Assembly (NCBI GenBank): GCA_023394015.1
Contig: JAEXBL010000445.1
Location: 1 to 6,010, forward strand
DNA: 6,010 bases
Source: Pseudomonadota bacterium
GTDB lineage: Bacteria; Pseudomonadota; Gammaproteobacteria; Burkholderiales; Burkholderiaceae_C
Direction: 5' to 3'
Shown: one piece after another, positions 1 through 5,767 of the stretch
Layout of the letters: every line of letters begins with the position of its first letter
How positions within the stretch are numbered: the first letter of the stretch is position 1
Translations under genes and position numbers: made by a program
The notes under the pieces: generated by a model
Told to the model about the DNA's origin: nothing
Seen by the model: the letters and a program-made list of their open reading frames with translations, nothing else
The model's database searches: none

Positions 1-861
1 GTGCGCCAGCAGCGCCATCAGCGCGGCGCTGTTGTGGCGCCGCTGCATGTAGACGGCGAACACCCAGAAGTCCTGCGGCACGAAGTCGTCCAGCACGCTG
101 ACCAGGCGGCCCTCGGCCAGCAGCGGCTGCACCAGCGGCCGCGCCAGGTAGGCCACGCCCAGGTCCATGGCCGCCAGCGTGGTCAGCGGCGCCACGTCGT
201 TGACGTCCACGTGCGGCTGCAGCGGCACCTCCAGCGGCTTGCCGCCTTCGACGAACTGCCAGCGCGCCGGCTCGCCGCTGCGGCTGACGTTGAGAATGCG
301 GTGCCCCGCCAGGTCGCGCGGGTGCTGCGGCACACCGTGCGCCTGCCAGTAGGCGCGCGAGGCCACCACCACGCGGTCGAGCTGCGCCAGGCGCCGCACG
401 ATCACGTTCTGGTTCGGGATCGGGCCCACGCGCAGGGCGAGGTCCACGCCGTCCTCTACCAGGTCGGGCGCGCGGTTGCTCAGGCTCAGGTTCAGCGACA
501 CCTTGGGATAGCGCGTCAGGTAGGCGCCCAGCAGCTTCGGCAGGCCGGCGTGCGCCAGCGCATGCGGTGCCGTCACCGTCAGCCGCCCGCTGGGGTGGGT
601 GGCGCGCTCCTGCAGTTCGCTGGCGGTCATCTGGATCAGCTCCAGCACCGGGCCCGAGCGCTCGTACAGCAGCTCGCCGGCGTCCGTCAGCGACACCTTG
701 CGCGTGGTGCGGTGAAACAGCCGCACGCCAAAGCGCGCCTCCAGCTCGGCCACGTACTTGCTCACGCTGGCCGGTGACAGGTCGAGCGCACGCGCCGCCG
801 CCGAAAAGCTGCCGCGGCGCGCCACCTCGCGAAAGGTCTGGATCAGATCAAGCGAGTCCAT
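1..861 (-). CDS. LysR-type transcriptional regulator (C-terminus cut by window edge)
   Basis: The minus-strand frame is open from an ATG at 859-861 to the left edge, giving 287 residues; full LysR proteins are about 300, so only a short tail is missing. It begins MDSLDLIQTFREVARRGSF. The winged helix-turn-helix lies at about residues 3-61 (SAAARALDLSPASVSKYVAEL, then FGVRLFHRTTRKVSLTDAG), followed by a linker helix to about 88. The periplasmic-binding-protein-like effector domain runs from about 91 (SGRLTVTAPHAL) and includes DLVEDGVDLALRVGP. These are classic LysR family features, closest in feel to the CrgA-like group. The effector and target genes cannot be read from the sequence. LysR proteins often regulate a divergent neighbour and themselves. 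Here the divergent gene encodes a small exported protein, and a T-N11-A dyad lies 10 bp upstream of this start. The start is supported by the position of the domain; the only Shine-Dalgarno-like match nearby is a very close AAGG. Confidence 0.93.
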   Translation of the reverse strand, partial: MDSLDLIQTFREVARRGSFSAAARALDLSPASVSKYVAELEARFGVRLFHRTTRKVSLTDAGELLYERSGPVLELIQMTASELQERATHPSGRLTVTAPHALAHAGLPKLLGAYLTRYPKVSLNLSLSNRAPDLVEDGVDLALRVGPIPNQNVIVRRLAQLDRVVVASRAYWQAHGVPQHPRDLAGHRILNVSRSGEPARWQFVEGGKPLEVPLQPHVDVNDVAPLTTLAAMDLGVAYLARPLVQPLLAEGRLVSVLDDFVPQDFWVFAVYMQRRHNSAALMALLAH

Positions 862-1038
862 GGCCTTGATTATTTCCTGAATGGAAATAGTTCATTCGCA
901 TCACGGTGGTTTTTTTAACGTGGTGCCGGCCCGAAACTACTGGTCATCGGACGCGCTGCAGCACAGCCCCCGACCCTGAAGCCCCGGCACAAGCCGGCTC
1001 AAAAGACCAGTTCAAGCTATCCAACCCAGGAGAAAACC
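862..1038. other. Divergent intergenic region, LysR gene / small exported protein gene
   Basis: This 177-bp spacer is less GC-rich near the LysR gene. It holds the dyad at 871-889, a T7 run at 910-916, and a weak hairpin (CCGGC at 984-988 with GCCGG at 993-997). I found no convincing -35/-10 pair for the rightward gene. Its ribosome binding site AGGAGA lies at 1028-1033. Confidence 0.5.
871..889. promoter_or_regulatory. Perfect dyad with LysR T-N11-A box
   Basis: TATTTCC (871-877), a 5-nt spacer, and GGAAATA (883-889) form a perfect 7-bp inverted repeat. Its core TTCC-N5-GGAA fits the T-N11-A consensus of LysR operators. It sits 10 bp upstream of the LysR gene start, where binding would suit autoregulation, and is 150 bp from the divergent gene at 1039. 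On the minus strand one arm contains AGGA and part of a possible -10 (AATAAT), so binding would also mask the expression signals of the regulator. Assignment to this regulator is inference from position. Confidence 0.55.
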
Positions 1039-1347
1039 ATGACCAAGTTCACCACTACTTTGACTGCTGCTGTCGCTGCCCTGATGCTCGGCGGCGCCGC
1101 GTTCGCCCAGGTGGAAATCATTGGCGAAGGGCCGATGTTCAACCAGGATGCCAACCCGGTCACCCGCGTCAGCGCACCCCACAGCCCACGTGCCAAGGTC
1201 TCGATCCAGCAGGTGGCCGTCGGCGACATGCCCGACGTGCAGCAAGCCGCCACCGACATCCAGCACCCCGCGCGTGCCGAAGTGCGGCAGCAGACCCGCG
1301 ACGCCATCGCCAAGGGCCAGACACCGAGCGTGGGCGACCGGAGCTGA
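1039..1347 (+). CDS. Small exported protein of unknown function
   Basis: The 102-residue product begins MTKFTTTLTAAVAALMLGG and carries a textbook Sec signal peptide: a Lys at position 3, a hydrophobic Ala/Leu stretch, and a cleavage site after AFA (residues 21-23) before Gln24. The mature 79-residue protein would be periplasmic or secreted. It has no cysteines, so it is not a lipoprotein and has no disulphides. The C-terminal part (about 79-96, ARAEVRQQTRDAIAKGQ) resembles the short helical tails of small exported Burkholderiales proteins of the DUF4148 kind, but this is only a resemblance. The start is well supported by AGGAGA 5 nt before the ATG. The gene stands alone between the divergent LysR gene and a terminator 40 bp after its stop. 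Control by the LysR neighbour is possible from the arrangement. Confidence 0.85.
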   Translation: MTKFTTTLTAAVAALMLGGAAFAQVEIIGEGPMFNQDANPVTRVSAPHSPRAKVSIQQVAVGDMPDVQQAATDIQHPARAEVRQQTRDAIAKGQTPSVGDRS

Positions 1348-1386
1348 TCGGCAGGCGGCGCCAGCCGCCTCAGCCGCATTGCACCC

Positions 1387-1415
1387 AAAAGGCCAGCGCC
1401 ACGCTGGCCTTTTTT
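1387..1415. terminator. Bidirectional intrinsic terminator between converging genes
   Basis: AAAA, then GGCCAGCG (1391-1398), a CCA loop, CGCTGGCC (1402-1409) and T6 (1410-1415). The stem is 8 bp, mostly GC, and extends with A-T pairs. It ends the rightward small gene (stop 1347). Read on the minus strand it has a shorter T4 tail and can also end the leftward CorA-family gene (stop at 1434). A second GC hairpin without a T-run (AGGCGGC 1353-1359 with GCCGCCT 1364-1370) lies just before it. Confidence 0.9.
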
Positions 1416-1433
1416 CGTGCTGGGTTTCCCTGT

Positions 1434-2591
1434 TCAGCGCCGCGAGCGCGCCAGGTAGCGACGGCGCCAGAAATAGACCACGATGGCGGCGGCCAGCAGC
1501 AGGAGCAGGGCGAACGCGCCCCACATGCCTTCGGTGCTGTGAATCAGCGGCAGGTGCTCGAAGTTCATGCCGAAGAAGCCGGTGAACAGGTTCAGCGGCA
1601 GAAAGATGGCCGTCACCGCCGTCAGCGTGCGCATGATGTCGTTGGTGCGGTGGCCCTGGGCGGCAAAGTGGATCTGCACCACGGTTTCGGCCGATTGTTC
1701 CAGCCGGCGGGCGTGGTGCAGCACGCGGTCGATGTGCTCGCTGACGTCGCGCGCGCGGGCCACCAGCTGGTCGCGCCGCGCCTGCGCCAGCACCGGCTCG
1801 GCGCCGTAGGCCGACAGCGGCAGCTCGCGCAGCGCGTCCAGCCATTCCTGCATCGCGTCCTGCTGCTCCTCGCACAGGTCCTGCAGCGCCTGCAGGCGGC
1901 GGCGGGCGTGCATCATGGCGTTCCAGGCGCCGTGGTGCGGGTCGGGCTTGAGCAGTTCGGCCTGGGCCTGCTCCAGCGCGCCGGTCAGGTCCTTGCGCAG
2001 CTCCAGATAGCTGTCGACCATGGCGTTGAGCAGGCGCAGCACCAAATCGGCCGGGCTTTGCGGCACGCGGTTGCGGGCGCTGGCGGCGTCGACGCTGAGT
2101 TGGGCGTCGGCGGCAAAGCGTTGCAGGTAGCTGGTGGCAGCGTAGCAGCCGGTCGGGTGCACGCTGATGAGCAGTCGGTCGAACACGGCGAAGCCGACGG
2201 CGCGCGAGTCAATGCGCGAAAAGGCCTCGGGCACCGGCGCCGCGGCCGGCGCGGCGGCACCCGCGCCGTGGGCGTGGTAGCGGGCGATGGTGCTGCTCTG
2301 CTGCTGCTCGCGCTGCACCTCGGCCAGCGTCGCCAGGCGGCGGAAGATGACCATGTCGTACACCGACGTAGCGTCGTAGTGCGAAGGGTGCGCGTCGCTG
2401 GCCAGGTCCTGCACGTGCACGTCGAGCAGCGCCGAGCCGCCCAGGCGCTGCGCGGCGGCCTGCAGCGCAGCCTGGTGGCGCACGAAGTCGGTGCGCTCCA
2501 GGTAGATCCAGACGAAGCCGTCGCTGGGCGCCTGCGCCGGCAGCGTGTCGACAAAGCGCAGGCTGCCGGCGGTGAATTCGACGATGTGCAT
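1434..2591 (-). CDS. corA: CorA-family divalent metal ion transporter
   Basis: This is a 385-residue inner-membrane protein of the CorA family, which forms pentameric channels for Mg2+ (or Co2+/Ni2+; ZntB relatives move Zn2+). The large N-terminal cytoplasmic domain (about 1-320) ends in the long helices typical of the funnel. The first membrane segment is at about 323-340 (TAIFLPLNLFTGFF), leading directly into the signature GMN at 341-343, followed by FEHLPLI. The second segment is at about 358-375, with a basic tail WRRRYLARSRR. Length and the two-helix C-terminus are normal. An Ala/Pro-rich insert at about 107-122 is probably a flexible loop. An in-frame TAG lies 33 nt upstream and this is the only ATG after it, so the start is secure, although no good Shine-Dalgarno is present. 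It lies 109 bp downstream of hemB on the same strand. Metal specificity cannot be decided from sequence. Confidence 0.93.
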   Translation of the reverse strand: MHIVEFTAGSLRFVDTLPAQAPSDGFVWIYLERTDFVRHQAALQAAAQRLGGSALLDVHVQDLASDAHPSHYDATSVYDMVIFRRLATLAEVQREQQQSSTIARYHAHGAGAAAPAAAPVPEAFSRIDSRAVGFAVFDRLLISVHPTGCYAATSYLQRFAADAQLSVDAASARNRVPQSPADLVLRLLNAMVDSYLELRKDLTGALEQAQAELLKPDPHHGAWNAMMHARRRLQALQDLCEEQQDAMQEWLDALRELPLSAYGAEPVLAQARRDQLVARARDVSEHIDRVLHHARRLEQSAETVVQIHFAAQGHRTNDIMRTLTAVTAIFLPLNLFTGFFGMNFEHLPLIHSTEGMWGAFALLLLLAAAIVVYFWRRRYLARSRR

Positions 2592-2596
2592 GGCGC

Positions 2597-2679
2597 GATG
2601 ACGAATGACGGCGGCTGCGCCGGCCTATGACCAATGACAAATGTTCGGTGCGCGCATCGGGCTCAGGCCATTCGTCATC
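2597..2679 (-). promoter_or_regulatory. Long inverted repeat in the corA leader
   Basis: GATGACGAATG (2597-2607) and CATTCGTCATC (2669-2679) are perfect 11-bp inverted copies 61 nt apart. In the minus-strand transcript the second arm ends 5 nt before the corA ATG, exactly where a ribosome binding site would sit, so pairing would occlude translation initiation. Whether this stem forms or matters is unproven; it may be a by-product of the repeats in this gap. Confidence 0.4.
2598..2640. repeat. Degenerate 7-mer repeats (ATGACNA) in the hemB-corA gap
   Basis: ATGACGA-ATGACGG (2598-2611) and ATGACCA-ATGACAA (2627-2640) are two pairs of tandem 7-mers sharing ATGAC, starting 29 nt apart. Inverted copies follow at 2669-2679 (CATTCGTCATC) and at 2700-2707 (GTCATTGG), the latter overlapping the hemB stop codon. 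The unit recurs too often for chance in so short a stretch, and the coding sequences on either side lack it. Confidence 0.6.
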
Positions 2680-2700
2680 AAGGCCGTGCGGGCGGCGAAG

Positions 2701-3737
<1,037 letters not shown>

Positions 3738-3760
3738 GAGAGGGGTGAAACATGATTAAC

Positions 3761-3766
3761 ATTATC
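3761..3766 (-). promoter_or_regulatory. Candidate -10 element for hemB
   Basis: On the minus strand this reads GATAAT, a 5/6 match to TATAAT, about 50 nt before the hemB start. It predicts transcription from near 3754, with a leader of roughly 43 nt that includes the start-codon hairpin. No good -35 lies at 16-18 bp, so either an activator is needed or the call is wrong. Confidence 0.35.
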
Positions 3767-3769
3767 GAT

Positions 3770-3781
3770 GCGTTCAAACGC
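3770..3781. promoter_or_regulatory. Short dyad next to the sRNA promoter
   Basis: GCGTT-CA-AACGC is a perfect inverted repeat with 5-bp arms. It sits between the candidate hemB -10 and the -35 of the sRNA promoter (3783), where a bound protein could affect both divergent promoters. No regulator family is recognised. Confidence 0.3.
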
Positions 3782-3782
3782 G

Positions 3783-3811
3783 TTGCGATGCACAGGCACA
3801 TTTGATATATT
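3783..3811 (+). promoter_or_regulatory. Sigma70-type promoter of the sRNA
   Basis: The -35 TTGCGA (3783-3788, 4/6 match) and -10 TATATT (3806-3811, 5/6 match) are separated by exactly 17 bp. Transcription would begin at about 3817-3819, directly at the first hairpin of the RNA. This is the best-formed promoter in the window. Confidence 0.7.
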
Positions 3812-3816
3812 TCCCC

Positions 3817-3918
3817 GCGGATGGCTTGCCATCCCCCGCTTTTCCTCCCTGAGCGGGAGCCTTGATGTGTGACAGCAGACAGGCTTTCAACCCCGGTCCT
3901 CGTGACCGGGGTTTTTTT
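3817..3918 (+). ncRNA. Structured small RNA with anti-Shine-Dalgarno loop
   Basis: A promoter, a compact folded body and an intrinsic terminator define a transcript of about 100 nt. Its hairpins abut. H1 is GGATGG (3819-3824), loop CTTG, CCATCC (3829-3834). H2 is CCCGCT (3835-3840), an 11-nt loop TTTCCTCCCTG (3841-3851), AGCGGG (3852-3857). H3 is AGCCT (3858-3862) with AGGCT (3881-3885) and an 18-nt loop. The terminator stem spans 3889-3913. The H2 loop carries CCUCC, the core of the 16S rRNA anti-Shine-Dalgarno, so it could pair with ribosome binding sites of mRNAs. I have an uncertain memory of a betaproteobacterial sRNA class, found as toxic on cloning, with such a motif; I cannot confirm membership. 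A competing stem (CTCCC 3845-3849 with GGGAG 3855-3859) would hide the motif. The locus lies between hemB and hemJ. A leader role for hemJ is less likely because the strong terminator intervenes. Confidence 0.75.
3889..3918 (+). terminator. Strong intrinsic terminator of the sRNA
   Basis: AACCCCGGTC (3889-3898), a 5-nt loop CTCGT, and GACCGGGGTT (3904-3913) form a perfect 10-bp stem, with a run of seven T at 3912-3918. It insulates hemJ from transcription starting at the sRNA promoter. Confidence 0.93.
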
Positions 3919-4039
3919 GTGCCCGCGGCCCTTGGCCCCGCTGGGCCGTGGCGCAGGCCGGGCGGGAATGCGGTGGATGGTGCTCCCCGGAGTTCTGCCC
4001 ATCTTGCCTGAAAGAATGCCGGCCGCAGATTCAGGGGGA
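3919..4039. other. Spacer between sRNA terminator and hemJ
   Basis: About 120 bp of GC-rich sequence with a small hairpin (GGCCC CGCT GGGCC at 3933-3946) and no convincing open reading frame. GGGGG at 4034-4038 is too far (13 nt) from the hemJ ATG to be an ordinary ribosome binding site. Confidence 0.4.
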
Positions 4040-4045
4040 CATAAT
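4040..4045 (+). promoter_or_regulatory. Candidate -10 for a leaderless hemJ transcript
   Basis: CATAAT matches TATAAT at 5/6 and ends exactly 6 nt before the hemJ ATG (4052), so transcription would start at the A of AUG. There is no properly spaced Shine-Dalgarno, which fits. The -35 region is poor. The same spacing recurs at the ferredoxin gene. Confidence 0.45.
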
Positions 4046-4051
4046 TCCCGC

Positions 4052-4480
4052 ATGCTCTGGATCAAGGCCCTGCACATCGTATTCATCGCCAGCTGGTTTG
4101 CCGGCCTGTTTTATCTGCCGCGCATATTCGTCAACCTGGCCATGGTGCCGCCGGGATCGGTGGCCGAGCGCACGCGGCTGCTGCTGATGGCGCGCAAGCT
4201 CTACCGCTTCATGACCATGCTGGCGGTGCCGGCGCTGGTGCTGGGGCTGTGGCTGTGGCTGGGCTACGGCATCGGCCTGGGGCCGGGCAACGGCTGGATG
4301 CACGCCAAGCTGGCCATCGTGGTCGCGCTGATCGTCTACCACGGCTGGTGCGGCCGCCTGCTGCAGCGCTTCGAGCGCGGCGCGCCGACGCGCGGCCATG
4401 TGTGGTTCCGCTGGTTCAACGAAGGGCCGGTGCTGATGATGCTGGCCGCCGTGGTGCTGGTGGTGGTCAAGCCGTTTTGA
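4052..4480 (+). CDS. hemJ: Protoporphyrinogen IX oxidase HemJ
   Basis: HemJ oxidises protoporphyrinogen IX to protoporphyrin IX, the penultimate step of haem synthesis, in the cytoplasmic membrane; it replaces HemG or HemY in many proteobacteria. The 142-residue product has the usual length and about four membrane helices: about 5-22, 53-72, 82-100 and 125-140. The family N-terminus MLWIKALHIVFIASWFAGL is followed by YLPRIFVNLA. Candidate haem- or substrate-binding residues conserved in the family are His8, Arg24, Lys86 (MHAKLAIV) and His97 (VYHGWC), plus a C-terminal RWFNEGPVLMM. The frame is open upstream to a GTG at 3869, but that extension crosses the sRNA and its terminator and lacks family similarity, so the ATG at 4052 is chosen. 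The gene is divergent from hemB, giving an early and a late haem gene side by side. It is followed 87 bp later by the VanZ-family gene. Confidence 0.93.
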   Translation: MLWIKALHIVFIASWFAGLFYLPRIFVNLAMVPPGSVAERTRLLLMARKLYRFMTMLAVPALVLGLWLWLGYGIGLGPGNGWMHAKLAIVVALIVYHGWCGRLLQRFERGAPTRGHVWFRWFNEGPVLMMLAAVVLVVVKPF

Positions 4481-4554
4481 TATGGGCCCGTCGCGGAGCC
4501 ATCGCGGGCTTGTACATGCAAACAATCGGTGTGGTGCCTGGCTGACGCCACATC

Positions 4555-4559
4555 AGGGG
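4555..4559 (+). promoter_or_regulatory. Ribosome binding site deciding the VanZ-family start
   Basis: AGGGG lies 8 nt before the ATG at 4568. It selects that codon over the in-frame GTG at 4529, which lies upstream of it and has no such site. Confidence 0.7.
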
Positions 4560-4567
4560 CGTGGCGC

Positions 4568-5767
4568 ATGAACCGCCACAAGTCCGCCGCGCTGCCGCTG
4601 GCGCTGCTGTATGCGGCGCTCATCGTCTACGCCTCGCTCTATCCCTTCAGCGGCTGGCGCGACGTGGGCGTGTCGCCTTGGGCCTACCTGTGGGCGCCGC
4701 TGCCGCAGTACTGGACGCGCTTCGACGTGGGCGCCAACCTGGTGGGCTACGCGCCGCTGGGCTTTTTGCTGACGCTGGCGCTGATGCGCACGCGGCGCGG
4801 CTGGCCGGCGCTGACGCTGGGCGCGCTGGCCGCGGCGGCGCTGTCGCTGGGCATGGAAGCCTTGCAGACCTATCTGCCGCTGCGCGTGGCCTCCAACGTG
4901 GACTTCGGGTTGAACGCCGCCGGCGGCCTGCTGGGGGCGCTGCTGGCCTGGGGACTGGAGCACCTGGGCGCCATCGATCGCTGGCGGCGCTTTCGCGCGC
5001 GCTGGTTCGTGCGCAACTCGCGCGGCGCGCTGGTGCTGCTGGCGCTGTGGCCGGTGGGCCTGCTGTTTCCGGCGCCGGTGGCCTTTGGCATGGGCCAGGT
5101 GTTTGCCCGGCTGGAAGAGCGCCTGACCTGGCTGCTGGCCGGCACGCCCTATGTCCGCTGGCTGCCGCTGCGCGAGCTGGACCTGCAGCCGCTGCTGCCT
5201 GGCGAGGAGGTGCTGTGCGTGGCCCTGGGCGCGCTGGTGCCCTGCCTGCTGGGCTACACGGTGGTGCGCCACCGCGGCCGGCGGGCGCTGTTCGCGCTGA
5301 TGGCGCTGGTCGCCGGCATCGCCGTGTCGGGGCTGTCGGCGGGGCGGTCGTTCGGGCCGGTGCACGCGTGGTCCTGGGTCAACCCTTCGGTGCAACTGGG
5401 CCTGTGGGGGGCGCTGGCGGCGGCGGCGCTGCTGCTGCTGGTGCCGATGCGCGTGTGCGTGCTGCTGCTGATGGTGGTGCTGGCGGCGCAGGTGGTGCTG
5501 CTGAACACCGCGCCCCAGAACCCGTACTACGCCGCCACGCTGCAGGCCTGGGAGCAGGGGCGCTTCATCCACTTTCACGGGCTGGCACAGTGGGTGGGCT
5601 GGCTGTGGCCGTTTTCCGCCTTCGCCTACCTGGCACTGCGCCTGGCCGGGGCGGATGGTGAGCCAGCGCCGGCGGCCCCGGCTGCGGATGCGCCGGGGTC
5701 GGTGGCCGAGCTTGGGCAGGCGGACGCCGCCGCGCGATCCGAGCCCCCGCCTAGAATCGACGCATGA
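4568..5767 (+). CDS. VanZ-family multi-pass membrane protein
   Basis: The 399-residue membrane protein has a VanZ-like N-terminal half. Recognisable elements are the first helix (about 8-24) ending YASLYPFSGWR, then DVGANLVGYAPLGFLL at 53-68, MEALQTYLP at 96-104, and SNVDFGLNAAGG at 109-120; Asp53, Asn57, Glu97, Gln100, Asp112 and Asn116 are the polar positions typical of the family. Further hydrophobic segments lie at about 153-170, 214-230, 239-255, 276-292, 294-312 and 342-358. A polar Ala/Pro-rich tail (361-399) is probably cytoplasmic. VanZ itself gives low-level teicoplanin resistance in enterococci; the role of proteobacterial members is unknown and resistance should not be inferred. 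The ATG at 4568 is preceded by AGGGG with 8-nt spacing; an upstream GTG at 4529 adds 13 residues without support. It overlaps the ferredoxin gene by 4 nt (ATGA), suggesting translational coupling. Confidence 0.88.
   Translation: MNRHKSAALPLALLYAALIVYASLYPFSGWRDVGVSPWAYLWAPLPQYWTRFDVGANLVGYAPLGFLLTLALMRTRRGWPALTLGALAAAALSLGMEALQTYLPLRVASNVDFGLNAAGGLLGALLAWGLEHLGAIDRWRRFRARWFVRNSRGALVLLALWPVGLLFPAPVAFGMGQVFARLEERLTWLLAGTPYVRWLPLRELDLQPLLPGEEVLCVALGALVPCLLGYTVVRHRGRRALFALMALVAGIAVSGLSAGRSFGPVHAWSWVNPSVQLGLWGALAAAALLLLVPMRVCVLLLMVVLAAQVVLLNTAPQNPYYAATLQAWEQGRFIHFHGLAQWVGWLWPFSAFAYLALRLAGADGEPAPAAPAADAPGSVAELGQADAAARSEPPPRIDA
5752..5757 (+). promoter_or_regulatory. Candidate internal -10 for a leaderless ferredoxin transcript
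   Basis: TAGAAT (5/6 match to TATAAT) ends exactly 6 nt before the ferredoxin ATG at 5764, inside the last codons of the VanZ-family gene. It could give the ferredoxin gene its own leaderless message in addition to coupled translation. No clear Shine-Dalgarno precedes this ATG at normal spacing. Confidence 0.4.

Noticed and set aside
1..777. A 258-codon plus-strand frame at the left edge
   Set aside because: It is antisense to the LysR gene, which has clear domain motifs. The Gln/His/Arg-rich product matches nothing.
906..2630. A 574-codon plus-strand frame spanning the small gene and the CorA-family gene
   Set aside because: It is antisense to the CorA-family gene and out of frame with the small exported protein. 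The product is rich in Gln, His and Arg with no recognisable domain, a typical shadow in high-GC DNA.
3865..4009. Short ORF with ATG after GGGAG inside the sRNA
   Set aside because: It has a plausible ribosome site but reads through the strong terminator at 3889-3918, and most of its codons lie beyond the transcript end.
3869..4051. N-terminal extension of HemJ from an upstream GTG
   Set aside because: It overlaps the sRNA and terminator, and the HemJ family begins at the MLW codons at 4052.
4529..4567. GTG start for the VanZ-family protein
   Set aside because: It adds 13 residues (MWCLADATSGAWR) unlike the family N-terminus, while AGGGG at 4555-4559 is ideally spaced for the ATG at 4568.
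5410..5480. Runs of GCTGCTG/GGCGG resembling a triplet repeat
   Set aside because: These are Leu and Ala codons in a membrane helix under high-GC codon bias, not an expandable repeat.
4553..5578. A 341-codon minus-strand frame opposite the VanZ-family gene
   Set aside because: The Gln/Arg/His-rich composition is the mirror of a Leu/Ala/Val-rich membrane protein; no start signal or domain.
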